Of a DNA stretch of 64,000 bases, positions 8,578 through 16,391 are shown one piece after another. The stretch lies in the NCBI RefSeq assembly GCF_052156635.1, contig NZ_JBQKUO010000003.1, positions 372,001 to 436,000 of the forward strand. The letters run 5' to 3'. Below the pieces are notes generated by a model, which was given only the letters and a program-made list of their open reading frames with translations, did not search any database and was not told where the DNA came from. Origin of the DNA: Nitrospina sp052156635 (GTDB lineage: Bacteria > Nitrospinota > Nitrospinia > Nitrospinales > Nitrospinaceae). Within the stretch, counting starts at the first letter, position 1. Each line of letters starts with the position of its first letter. A program made the translations under genes and the position numbers.

Positions 8578-9522
8578 TCAGTTTCTGGCCAGCTTCAAGA
8601 GAGCATTCTCAAACCGCTCCAGGTGGTCGCGGTACATGGAATCCGGCAGGGGGATGTATCCCACTTCCCTGGAAAGCTCACCGGCGTTTTTGATATAGAA
8701 CCGGATGAAGGCGTTCACCTCCGGCCGTTTCGCCGCCTCGACATTGACATAGATGAAGATGGGCCGCGACAGGGGCGAGTAGGTTCCCTGGTTGATGGTC
8801 TCCAGGGTCGGCTCCACCGGAGCCTTGTTGCCTTCCTGGATCGGCACGGCTTTCAGGATGTCCTTGTTCTCGACATAGTAGGCGAAACCGAAGAAACCCA
8901 GCGCGTACTTGTCTCCGGCCACACCCTTGACCAGCATGTTGTCGTCTTCACTTTTGGTGAAATCGGCACGGCTGGCCTGCGATTTGCCGTTGATGACTTC
9001 GGTGAAGTAATCGAAGGTACCGCTGTCGGTGCCCGGCCCGTACAGGCGCAGGGCCTTATCCGGCCACCCGTCCCGGACGTCCGCCCAGGTTTTCACGGAG
9101 CTGCCCGGTTCCCAGATTTTCTTCAACTCGTCGGTGGTCAGGTGATCCACCCAGGTGTTGGCCTGGTTGACTACCACCGTCAACCCGTCATAGGCAACCG
9201 GCAACTCGAGGTATTGGATGTTGTTCTTTTTTGCCTTGTCGATTTCCCTTTGCTTGATCGGGCGGGAGGCGTCGTTGATGTCCGTTTCGCCCGCCGTGAA
9301 TTTCTTGAATCCGCCACCGGTACCCGAAACACCGACGGTCACGCGAACGCGGGCGTAGTCGCGGTTTTTACTGAACTCTTCGGCCACCGCCTCGGAAATG
9401 GGGAACACGGTGCTCGATCCGTCGATGCGGACGGTGCCGCGCAGTTTTTCGCCCGCCAGGGCCATGGTAGAAGCGCCCAAAACCAGCGCCACCATCAAAA
9501 TTCGGGGTATCCAGCGATACAT
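8578..9522 (-). CDS. pstS: Phosphate ABC transporter periplasmic substrate-binding protein PstS
   Basis: The ATG at 9522 is preferred over a longer frame reaching 9573. It is preceded by GAGGAG at nine bases, begins a clean signal peptide (MYRWIPRILMVALVLGASTMALA), and leaves room for the Pho-box-like repeat at 9586-9603. The mature protein starts GEKLRGTVRIDGSSTVFPISEAVAEEF, where the RIDGSSTV loop binds phosphate. GVSGTGGGFKKFTAGETDINDASRPI and YGPGTDSGTFDYFTEVI are the other ligand loops of PstS-type proteins. About 314 aa. It is the first gene of pstS-pstC-pstA-pstB-phoU, the high-affinity phosphate uptake operon. Confidence 0.95.
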   Translation of the reverse strand: MYRWIPRILMVALVLGASTMALAGEKLRGTVRIDGSSTVFPISEAVAEEFSKNRDYARVRVTVGVSGTGGGFKKFTAGETDINDASRPIKQREIDKAKKNNIQYLELPVAYDGLTVVVNQANTWVDHLTTDELKKIWEPGSSVKTWADVRDGWPDKALRLYGPGTDSGTFDYFTEVINGKSQASRADFTKSEDDNMLVKGVAGDKYALGFFGFAYYVENKDILKAVPIQEGNKAPVEPTLETINQGTYSPLSRPIFIYVNVEAAKRPEVNAFIRFYIKNAGELSREVGYIPLPDSMYRDHLERFENALLKLARN

Positions 9523-9585
9523 GGGAGTGATCTCCTCAAAAGGGAAAATGGTTTTGCCTTCGTTCGGAAACAAGGTACTCCACCA

Positions 9586-9603
9586 ATGTTAGGGGTTTGT
9601 TAG
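9586..9603 (-). promoter_or_regulatory. Pho-box-like direct repeat upstream of pstS
   Basis: On the minus strand the site reads CTAACAA-ACCC-CTAACAT: two 7-base direct repeats separated by four bases, i.e. the 11-base period of the PhoB box (consensus CTGTCAT-N4-CTGTCAT). It ends 64 bases before the preferred pstS start. PhoB-type control of this operon is known in many bacteria; its use here is inference from repeat spacing and position. Confidence 0.6.
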
Positions 9604-9652
9604 AGCCCGGTTTAAATTCGGATGGATTCGGGCCGGGAAACCCCCGGCATAT

Positions 9653-10225
9653 TCAGGAGTTGTCGTTACATGCTTGATCTTGCAGGAGATGGTCGATCAC
9701 CCGCCCTCTCCGGTCATACACGTAGGTGCAACAGGAATCGAGCGCCTGCTTCAATTTCTTTTTGGCGCGCTGGTGGCGCGACTTGGCGGCGGCGAGGGTG
9801 ATCCCCAGTTCCTCCGCCGCCTGCTTCTGCGTCCGGTCCTCGAACTCGATGCGGGTCAGGATGTCACGGTCCGCCGCTTCCAGCGTTTTCAGGAAGTGCA
9901 GGAGGCAGGCCTGGATGGCCTCGCGCTCCCCGGCTGCAGAACCCCGGTCACCGGGTGCGGGGTCGGCGGCGTCCCCTTCAATGTCCCCCGGTGGCGCTTC
10001 GATTTTGCGCGAGCGGTAGTGGTCGATGATGCGGTTGCGCGCGATCCGGTAGAGCCACGGCACCAGCTTGTCGCGGTCCTTGAGACGCGGCAGGCTCTCG
10101 TGCATCTTGAGAAAGATGTCCTGCGTGATCTCGTCGGCATCGGCCGCCGAGCCCACCCGCCCCATCACGAACGCACGGATGCGGCCGTACAGCGATTCAA
10201 TGTCCACAGCAGGCAGGGTTCCCAT
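9653..10225 (-). CDS. RNA polymerase sigma factor, ECF family, SigZ-like, with C-terminal Cys pair
   Basis: 190 aa from the ATG at 10225; the frame extends to 10255. Region 2 is present (DADEITQDIFLKMHESLPRL, then LVPWLYRIARNRIIDHYR) and region 4 is a helix-turn-helix (DRTQKQAAEELGITLAAAKSRHQRAKKKLKQAL). After region 4 is a short tail SCCTYVYDRRGRVIDHL with vicinal cysteines (about residues 165-166) and a further Cys near the end, as I recall for SigZ-type factors. The gene overlaps the 3' end of the arsI-like gene by 29 bases, so the two are co-transcribed and probably translationally coupled. No anti-sigma gene is adjacent. A role in metalloid-responsive transcription is inference from this coupling and the Cys pair. 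Confidence 0.82.
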   Translation of the reverse strand: MGTLPAVDIESLYGRIRAFVMGRVGSAADADEITQDIFLKMHESLPRLKDRDKLVPWLYRIARNRIIDHYRSRKIEAPPGDIEGDAADPAPGDRGSAAGEREAIQACLLHFLKTLEAADRDILTRIEFEDRTQKQAAEELGITLAAAKSRHQRAKKKLKQALDSCCTYVYDRRGRVIDHLLQDQACNDNS

Positions 10226-10616
10226 GGTGTCCCTCGGTTGGCCGGAGCACGGCAAACACTTCCCATGCGTTGCCGTCGGGGTCGTGCACCCAGACCTTGT
10301 CCTGAACAGAATAACAACATTCCGTCTGCATCTCCAACTCGGTGGAAAGACCCAGGGTGCGCAACCGCTCTTCCTGATTCTCCACCGCAGCGGTCACAGG
10401 CACCTGGATGCCCAGATGGCTGATGCGGTTGCCGGAAACCCGCGGCACGCGGTTCAGGGTGAAGTTGAGCGGGGGTTGCCGGACATCGAATTTGGCGTAG
10501 CCGTTTTCCAGCTTCATCGGCGGCACCCCGAAAAGTGCTTCATAAAACCGCACGCTGTCGTCGAAATGCCCGGTGTTGAGGGCAAGGTGCATTTTACTGT
10601 CAGTTCCAACGTTCAT
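10197..10616 (-). CDS. arsI: ArsI/CadI-family glyoxalase-fold metalloprotein, probable C-As lyase
   Basis: 139 aa, vicinal oxygen chelate fold. Candidate metal ligands H10, H67 and E119 and the vicinal pair C100-C101 (TECCYSVQDKVWVHDPDG) occur at the same relative spacing as H5/H62/E115 and C96/C97 described for Thermomonospora ArsI. ArsI cleaves methyl or aryl groups from trivalent organoarsenicals using Fe(II) and O2; the CadI name comes from cadmium-induced relatives. The C-terminal tail PACCGH carries another Cys pair. It overlaps the downstream sigma-factor gene. No arsR, arsM or arsP is visible nearby, so the organoarsenical role rests on residues alone. Confidence 0.8.
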   Translation of the reverse strand: MNVGTDSKMHLALNTGHFDDSVRFYEALFGVPPMKLENGYAKFDVRQPPLNFTLNRVPRVSGNRISHLGIQVPVTAAVENQEERLRTLGLSTELEMQTECCYSVQDKVWVHDPDGNAWEVFAVLRPTEGHHGNPACCGH

Positions 10617-10753
10617 TCTGCGTCTCCTTCGTTTAAGGGTTCACCCACAAAGACGAACGAGCCGCAAAAAGGATGCACCCCACCACGTGGGGAGAATACG
10701 AGGTACTGCATGGAGGCCGGGGCCCCGCTCATGCCCGGAGGAAATACGTTGTT

Positions 10754-11305
10754 TTAACTGCCGGATTTTATTTTTCCGAAAAGATGCTGGTCGAGGACCT
10801 CGCCGTCTTTCACCACGCTGGCCTGCAAAACCCCTTCCCGCACGAACCCGGCTTTTTCCAGCACACGCATGGAGGCGGCGTTGTTGGAAAACACGCCTGC
10901 CCACAAACGAATCCATTCCCCGCCCGCCAGCAGGTGATCGGAAAACGTTTGCACGACGCCGGTCATGATGCCCCTTCCGTGATACGGCTCGGCCAGCCAG
11001 AATCCCAGTTCCGCCGAATACCGGTGCACGTCCTGGCCGGGCTGGCACCCGATGGTGCCGATGGCCTCGCTTTCCGTCGCGATGGCGAAGGTGCGCGGCG
11101 GGTATTCCCGCGTTACCTGGTCGAGAAATCCCTCGGCGTCTTCCCGCGTGTACGGGTGCGGGAACCAGTCGCGCAGCTGTTTCCAGATTCGGTAGTTGTT
11201 CGCATGGCGGGCGATGGATTCGGCATCCCCGCCCCGGAACCGGCGGACCTGGTAGCCATCGAACTGCAACAACGGATCGCTGAAAGGAAAGGTTTCGGAA
11301 GCCAT
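10754..11305 (-). CDS. GNAT-family N-acetyltransferase, RimJ/RimL-like
   Basis: 183 aa. It begins with the usual RRFRGGDAESIARHANNYRIWKQLRDWFPHPYT of RimJ/RimL-type enzymes. The acetyl-CoA motif A is ELGFWLAEPYHGRGIMTGVVQTFSDHL, with GRGIMT as the pyrophosphate-binding loop. Motif B is AGVFSNNAASMRVLEKAGFVREGVLQ. These enzymes acetylate N-terminal amines of proteins or small molecules; the acceptor cannot be predicted. It is separated from the arsI-like gene by about 137 bases and transcribed in the same direction, but shows no overlap linking it to that pair. Confidence 0.87.
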   Translation of the reverse strand: MASETFPFSDPLLQFDGYQVRRFRGGDAESIARHANNYRIWKQLRDWFPHPYTREDAEGFLDQVTREYPPRTFAIATESEAIGTIGCQPGQDVHRYSAELGFWLAEPYHGRGIMTGVVQTFSDHLLAGGEWIRLWAGVFSNNAASMRVLEKAGFVREGVLQASVVKDGEVLDQHLFGKIKSGS

Positions 11306-11458
11306 GTCATTAGCCGGGAAATTCGATTAACATAACCGCTGACAAAGTTTGGAGAATTTCAGTCCTGCGGCTCCGGCATATTATGGATTGAAAGTTCATT
11401 CCAGGTACAATCCGTTTCCCGCCGGGGTCATCCGGTCATACTAACCCGATTGTCGCCC

Positions 11459-12952
11459 ATGCAGGAATCCCAACTTCCGCAAAAATCCGACCCGGCACAC
11501 ACCCGCTGCGATACGTGGTGGACGCTGGGAATCCTGGCGGCGGTGTGGACCTGCCGCGCCGTGGCGGCGGCGGTGGTGCCCATCATGGACGAAACCGAGG
11601 CGCGCTATGCGGAGATCGCGCGCAAGATGGTGGAGACGGGCGACTGGATCATGCCGCAGTTCGATTACGGCGTGCCCTTCTGGGGCAAGCCGCCACTCTC
11701 CACCTGGTTCTCCGCCACCGGCATCGCTCTCTTCGGCCCGGGGGAGCTGGGTCCGCGCCTGCCCATCCTCGTCCTGTCCGCCGCCCTCCTGGTTCTGTTC
11801 TGGCGGTTCGTGAAGGAGTGTGCGGACGCCACCACCGCGCACCTCGCCACCCTCCTGCTGGCCACCAGCTCCATTTTTTTCGCCGCCGCCGGAGCGGTGA
11901 TGACCGACCTCGTCCTCCTGTTTTCGCTGTTCGTGGTGATGAGCGCCTGCTGGCGTTTCACGAGGGAGTGGAATCCAAAACACGCACGCTGGATGTTCGC
12001 CGGCATCGGCATCGGTCTGCTCACCAAGGGACTCATGGTGATCGCGGTCGGCGGACTCCCCATCGCGGCCTGGCTGGTCCTCACCCGGAAATGGAAACCG
12101 TTCTTGACGAAACTTCCGTGGGGAACGGGACTCCTCATTGCCGCGGTCATTGCGGTGCCGTGGTACGTCGCGGCGGAGATGCGGACGCCGGGATTCCTGA
12201 ATTATTTTTTCATCGGCGAACACTTCAACCGCTTTCTCGTGCCGGGTTGGGAAGGCGACCGCTACGGCTTCGCGCACGCGCAACCGTTGGGCATGATCTG
12301 GGGGTTCTACCTGCTGGGGCTGGCGCCGTGGATCGTGCTGGTGCCCGCATGCCTGCTGATCACGCGCCGCAAACCGGAATGGATGCAATGGCGCGAACAA
12401 AAGGGAGACCAAGGCGAGTTCATCCTGTTCCTGTTGTGCTGGATGCTGGTCCCCGCCGTGTTCCTGACATTTGCGCGCAACATCATCTGGACCTATTCCC
12501 TTCCCGCCGCGCCGCCCGCCGCGATTCTACTGGCGCTGTCTTTGCACGCTGTACCGTCACCCTCCAAAGTCCTGCGCACGGTTCAGGTGACAACGGCGGT
12601 GATGATCGCAGGGTTGACGGGCTATCTCTTGTTCGCGGTGCAGAAGGACACCGCCTGGCCCCTGCCCACGCACAAGAGCGTGGTCGCGGAATACAACAGG
12701 GTGTGTGACGGCGACCCGGACTGCCGGCTGTGGGTGTTCGGCGAACGTTCGTTTTCCGCCGAGTACTACACGCGGGGAAAAACCAAACGTACGGAACGGG
12801 TGAACTTCCTGCTTCACGACTCGCGCGGAAACAAACGCGATTACCTCGCGGCGCGCGATCACCTGCTCGACCGCCTGCATCCATCCGAAAAGAATCACCT
12901 GAAACCGGTGGCCCGGTTTGGCGACCTCGCCTTATGGCGGGTTGAGCGGTGA
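11459..12952 (+). CDS. Glycosyltransferase family 39 / ArnT-like membrane protein
   Basis: About 497 aa from the ATG at 11459; a TTG at 11450 is the alternative. It has a hydrophobic multi-span layout with roughly 10-11 helices. The first periplasmic loop holds DETEARYAEIARKMVETGDWIMPQFDYGVPFWGKPPLSTW, the DE-x-RYA and (F/Y)-x-KPP signature of ArnT/PMT-type undecaprenyl-phosphate-sugar transferases. A second loop has FLNYFFIGEHFNRFLVPGWEG. The short C-terminal domain after the last helix is soluble. Such enzymes move a sugar from a polyprenyl-phosphate carrier to lipid A or protein on the periplasmic side. The acceptor is unknown. It is convergent with the cytochrome gene. Confidence 0.85.
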   Translation: MQESQLPQKSDPAHTRCDTWWTLGILAAVWTCRAVAAAVVPIMDETEARYAEIARKMVETGDWIMPQFDYGVPFWGKPPLSTWFSATGIALFGPGELGPRLPILVLSAALLVLFWRFVKECADATTAHLATLLLATSSIFFAAAGAVMTDLVLLFSLFVVMSACWRFTREWNPKHARWMFAGIGIGLLTKGLMVIAVGGLPIAAWLVLTRKWKPFLTKLPWGTGLLIAAVIAVPWYVAAEMRTPGFLNYFFIGEHFNRFLVPGWEGDRYGFAHAQPLGMIWGFYLLGLAPWIVLVPACLLITRRKPEWMQWREQKGDQGEFILFLLCWMLVPAVFLTFARNIIWTYSLPAAPPAAILLALSLHAVPSPSKVLRTVQVTTAVMIAGLTGYLLFAVQKDTAWPLPTHKSVVAEYNRVCDGDPDCRLWVFGERSFSAEYYTRGKTKRTERVNFLLHDSRGNKRDYLAARDHLLDRLHPSEKNHLKPVARFGDLALWRVER

Positions 12953-12969
12953 ACGGGACAGGGCAGGAT

Positions 12970-13353
12970 TTATAACGGATTCGGCGGGTAGTGGAATTCG
13001 TACATCGGGTTGGGGTGGGGCCGCCCTTCCCCGCCCGGCGCAGTGGCGGTGGGCCCGCGGTGTTTCGCCAGGTAATCGAGTATGGATTTGCGCACCTGCG
13101 GTTCCAGTTCCCACAGGCCCTGCTTCTCCTGCATCCAGGTGATGAGCGCATCCCATTCGCTTCGGCTCATGCGGTTCTGCAGAATGAGCGCGGCGTTGTG
13201 ACACACCGTGCAGTTGGCAATGACCTCGTCGCGCCCTTTGCCCTCAGGCAACCCGGCGTTGGGGTCGATTTCATCCGCCCACAGGGGAGGCGCGGCCCAT
13301 ACGACGAACACAAAAACAAGAAGGACTCTCCATCCAGGAAGCGGCGGTTTCAT
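12970..13353 (-). CDS. Small c-type cytochrome, probable electron acceptor of the sulfite dehydrogenase (SorB-like)
   Basis: 127 aa. Signal peptide MKPPLPGWRVLLVFVFVVWAAPPLWA is followed by a single haem c site CTVCH (C48, C51, H52). Downstream Met residues (MSRSEWDALITWM) could give the axial ligand. The frame is open much further upstream, but that part is only the antisense of the neighbouring gene; the ATG at 13353 starts the signal peptide and overlaps the upstream stop by four bases (ATGA). A molybdenum sulfite dehydrogenase gene immediately followed by a monohaem cytochrome is the SorA-SorB arrangement, in which the cytochrome accepts electrons from sulfite oxidation in the periplasm. 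Confidence 0.85.
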   Translation of the reverse strand: MKPPLPGWRVLLVFVFVVWAAPPLWADEIDPNAGLPEGKGRDEVIANCTVCHNAALILQNRMSRSEWDALITWMQEKQGLWELEPQVRKSILDYLAKHRGPTATAPGGEGRPHPNPMYEFHYPPNPL

Positions 13354-14657
13354 CTTACGGTCACCGCAATGCGGTGCATGGCGTTGTTGAGGTAACCCGA
13401 CGGATTCCATCCCGGCACCACCATCGGTTGCATGACGCCCATCTCGTCCGTGGCGCGCGCCCACACTTCGTAATAGCCCGGCGCGGGAAACCGCACCTGC
13501 GTCTGCCAGCGTTGCCAGGCGTAACGGTTGACCGGTTCCTTCAACTGCGCCACCTGCCACGTCGCACCAAAATCGACCGACACGTGCACCGCCGCCACCG
13601 AGCGGTCCCCCGCCCAGGCGTGACCGCGCACGAACAGGGGTTGGCCTTTTTGGATTTCGATCCCGGTCTGGGGATGCGTGATGAGCGACTTCACCGGCAT
13701 CGATTCGATGATTTCCATATTCTCCTCCGGCACCGGCGTGCCGGGTTTCACCGGGTAACGCGGCACGCGGTAGTGATCCATCTTCTGCCCGTCGTGGACG
13801 CGGTCGCGCACCCAGATGCGCTTCAGCCATTTGGGAGACGTCGATCCCGGCCAGCCGGGTGTGACCAGCCGCAACGGAAACCCGTTCAGGAGCGGCAGGG
13901 GTTCGTCGTTCATCGCCCACGCAACCAGCGTGTGTTCGTCCATCGCCTTGGCGATGGGGGTGCCGCGCGAAATCGACACCTTGTCCGGCTGACCCGACAG
14001 GTGCGAGTCCGCGCCGTAATACCCGGTGTACACGGCGGAAGCTTGGATGCCTGCGGCGTTCAACACATCACCCAGACGCACGCCGGTGAAGCGCGCGCAG
14101 CCAATGGCTCCGAACCGCCACTGGTTGCCTTTCGCCGATGGATAAAATCCGGCGCGGCCGTTGCCGCCGCACTCGATCTGCAACGCCAGCGTGTGGTGCT
14201 TGAACTTGCGTTTCAATTCATCGAGCGTGAGGGTGAGCGGCCGGTGCACTTCGCCGTCCACGGTGAGAGTCCACGCGCCGGGGTTGTCGGTCTCGCCGGG
14301 AGGCAGGCCGTTGTTGCGCACGAAAAAATGTTCTTTCGGCGTGAAATCGGCGTCGAGCAGGTGCGGCGGCGGTTCGGCATTGATCGGCCGGTCATTGTGC
14401 ACGATCAACCCGTTTTTGCCTTCGATGACGGGAGTGGAATCGGATTCGGCGAGCGCGACGGGGAGCCATCCCTGCGGCAGGAACCGCGCATGAGGAAGGT
14501 GCGCGCCGATGGTGAGCGCCATGAAGGCGAGGCCCGTGTCTTTCAGGAAACCGCGGCGGGAAACGGGATCCGCCTCGCGTCCCCACAATTCCCAGTCGGC
14601 TTTTTCGGGATCGTCACGGTAAAGCTCAAACAAACCGCGTTCTTTTTTTCCGGGCAT
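13350..14657 (-). CDS. Tat-exported sulfite oxidase-family molybdopterin enzyme (SorA-like)
   Basis: 435 aa from ATG 14657, chosen because GGAGGGTGAGA directly precedes it; nine more codons are open upstream. A twin-arginine motif SRRGFLKDTG with a hydrophobic stretch near residues 33-55 marks Tat export with cofactor inserted. The Mo-binding segment LQIECGGNGRAGFYP contains the Cys ligand to molybdenum. WRFGAIGCARFTGVRLGDVL, GYYGADSHLSG and LNGFPLRLVTPGWPGSTSPKWLKRI match the sulfite oxidase core; the C-terminal part is the Mo-co dimerisation domain (VHVSVDFGATWQVAQL). It likely oxidises sulfite to sulfate, passing electrons to the overlapping cytochrome gene. Confidence 0.9.
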   Translation of the reverse strand: MPGKKERGLFELYRDDPEKADWELWGREADPVSRRGFLKDTGLAFMALTIGAHLPHARFLPQGWLPVALAESDSTPVIEGKNGLIVHNDRPINAEPPPHLLDADFTPKEHFFVRNNGLPPGETDNPGAWTLTVDGEVHRPLTLTLDELKRKFKHHTLALQIECGGNGRAGFYPSAKGNQWRFGAIGCARFTGVRLGDVLNAAGIQASAVYTGYYGADSHLSGQPDKVSISRGTPIAKAMDEHTLVAWAMNDEPLPLLNGFPLRLVTPGWPGSTSPKWLKRIWVRDRVHDGQKMDHYRVPRYPVKPGTPVPEENMEIIESMPVKSLITHPQTGIEIQKGQPLFVRGHAWAGDRSVAAVHVSVDFGATWQVAQLKEPVNRYAWQRWQTQVRFPAPGYYEVWARATDEMGVMQPMVVPGWNPSGYLNNAMHRIAVTVR

Positions 14658-14788
14658 TCTCACCCTCCATAAAGGGCAACGCACTCAATTAGAGAATACC
14701 GCTTTCAAGCAGGAAAACAAAAACATAAATGGAAGGGAAAAACCGTTTCCCGCATCCGTTCGTGGGAAGTGTACTGAATGGCGAGCAG

Positions 14789-15790
14789 TCAGTGACTGAG
14801 CACCGCGCGGTAACGCACGTTGCCCTGCTTGAGCTTTTCTATCGCGTCGTTGACCTGCGAGAACCTGAACTGCTCGACCACCGGCTGGATGCCGTGGCGC
14901 CTGCAGAATTCCAGCATGGTGGCGATGGTGGCGGGGCTCCCCACCGGCGAGCCGGAAACCGAACGCTGCCCGATGAGCAGCGGAAATATTTGCAGGTCGA
15001 GCGGCTCCAGCGTGGCGCCGACGAAATGCAGGCGCCCGCGCGGCTTGAGCGCGTTGACGTACAGGTTCCAGTCGAGCTTCACGTTGACCGTGGAAATGAT
15101 GAGGTCGAACGACCCCGCCGCGGCTTCGACGGCTTTCGGATCGCGCGAGTTGACGACATGGTGCGCGCCCATCCCGCGTGCTTCTGTTTCTTTGGCCGTA
15201 TCGGAAGTGAACGCCGTCACCTCACATCCCCACTTGCTTGCGAACTGAAGCGCCAGGTGGCCCAGCCCGCCGATGCCGATGACCGCAACATGGTCGGTGG
15301 GCTCGATGCCGAACTGCACGAACGGATTGAATACGGTGATGCCGCCGCAGAACAGCGGGCCGACGGCCGCGAGGTCCAGGCCGTCGGGCAGAGGCACCAC
15401 GCTGTGCGCCCGGGCGCGGACCCTGTCGGCGAACCCGCCGTGATGACCGACGATCGTCTCCTGCGGCGCGGCGCACAGGTTGTGGTCGCCGGTGGAACAG
15501 GAACCGCACGTCCCGCAAAATCCCGCGTGCCAGCCCAGTCCCACGTGCTGGCCCACCTCCAGGTTGCGCACCGCATCGCCCTTCTTACCGATGCGCCCGA
15601 CGACTTCGTGACCCGGCACCACGGGAAACTGCGTGATGCCCCAGTCGTTGTTGACGACGCTGACATCGCTGTGGCACAGGCCGCAGTGCAGGACGTCGAT
15701 CTCCACCTCATCGGACGGCAGGACGCCGGGATCGTATTCGAACGGTTCGAGCGGCTCACCCGCCTGTTTCGCGGCGTAGGCGTTGATCAT
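14789..15790 (-). CDS. Zinc-dependent alcohol dehydrogenase, cinnamyl-alcohol-dehydrogenase/YahK type
   Basis: 333 aa medium-chain dehydrogenase. Catalytic zinc ligands are C39 in GLCHSD and H61-E62 in PGHE. The structural zinc is held by C92, C95, C98 and C106 (FCGTCGSCSTGDHNLC). The nucleotide-binding loop is GIGGLGHLALQ. The second beta strand is followed by SDT rather than an acidic residue, favouring NADP(H). Enzymes of this group reduce a wide range of aldehydes. It is a single gene divergent from nothing obvious; about 145 bases separate it from the unknown small gene upstream. Confidence 0.9.
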   Translation of the reverse strand: MINAYAAKQAGEPLEPFEYDPGVLPSDEVEIDVLHCGLCHSDVSVVNNDWGITQFPVVPGHEVVGRIGKKGDAVRNLEVGQHVGLGWHAGFCGTCGSCSTGDHNLCAAPQETIVGHHGGFADRVRARAHSVVPLPDGLDLAAVGPLFCGGITVFNPFVQFGIEPTDHVAVIGIGGLGHLALQFASKWGCEVTAFTSDTAKETEARGMGAHHVVNSRDPKAVEAAAGSFDLIISTVNVKLDWNLYVNALKPRGRLHFVGATLEPLDLQIFPLLIGQRSVSGSPVGSPATIATMLEFCRRHGIQPVVEQFRFSQVNDAIEKLKQGNVRYRAVLSH

Positions 15791-15935
15791 GTCATCGGTC
15801 TCCTGAGATAAAAAAGGGGATGGAATTTATTGATTCCCGGACCATCGTTCGTCTTCCGGGAATCTCTTCAATAAAATGTCAGCGTTGGATCCGTCCGCTC
15901 CGCGCCGGGCGCGGTTCGCTCCACGCCGGGTGAGG

Positions 15936-16241
15936 TCAGTCTTCGGCCATGGCTTCGGAAAATTCGAAAATCAGGTTGAGCGCGCCGACGACGCGGGTGC
16001 GGTCCTTGTCCAATCCATCCATATCCTCGATCGACTCCTCGCAACCGCTTTCCTTCAATACGTCGCGCACCGTGCGTCCGTCGGGGAGCACACCGTCAAG
16101 ACTTCTGAAAGCGGTCATTTCCTGTCTGGCGTGTTCGACGATCACCTCGTAATCGTCGACCGCGTGGATGGACTTGTAGGTTTGCAGGGATTTCGGGATC
16201 TGTCCCGAGTATTCATTCAATATGGGATGGACGGTACCCAT
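15936..16241 (-). CDS. Small acidic protein of unknown function
   Basis: 101 aa from the ATG at 16241, chosen because GAGGAG lies about ten bases before it; a GTG at 16253 would abut that Shine-Dalgarno. I do not recognise a family. The protein is soluble, without signal peptide or membrane segment. Recognisable stretches are MGTVHPILNEYSGQIPKSL, DDYEVIVEHARQEM, LPDGRTVRDVLKESGCEESIEDMDGLDKDR and a C-terminal helix ending AMAED. Only one Cys is present. It is transcribed in the same direction as the FMN/CDGSH fusion upstream, about 150 bases away. Confidence 0.7.
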   Translation of the reverse strand: MGTVHPILNEYSGQIPKSLQTYKSIHAVDDYEVIVEHARQEMTAFRSLDGVLPDGRTVRDVLKESGCEESIEDMDGLDKDRTRVVGALNLIFEFSEAMAED

Positions 16242-16391
16242 GATTCGACACACTCCTCTTTATAAAAGGAACCGGGGAACGCCAAACCCATCCCCGGTTC
16301 GAAAGTTTGAGATTCGATCCCCGATTCTACGACAGGCGGAAGGTGACTGTCAGTAAAAGAAGTGAGGCCGGGAATTTCCCACCGGTTTCAC

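Noticed and set aside
11441..12412. 323-codon minus-strand frame opposite the ArnT-like gene
   Set aside because: Shadow of a GC-rich membrane protein gene; low-complexity Arg/Gly/His composition.
13354..13920. Upstream extension of the cytochrome frame (to 13920)
   Set aside because: The extra part is an out-of-frame reading of the sulfite dehydrogenase gene. The signal peptide starts at 13353 with an ATGA overlap.
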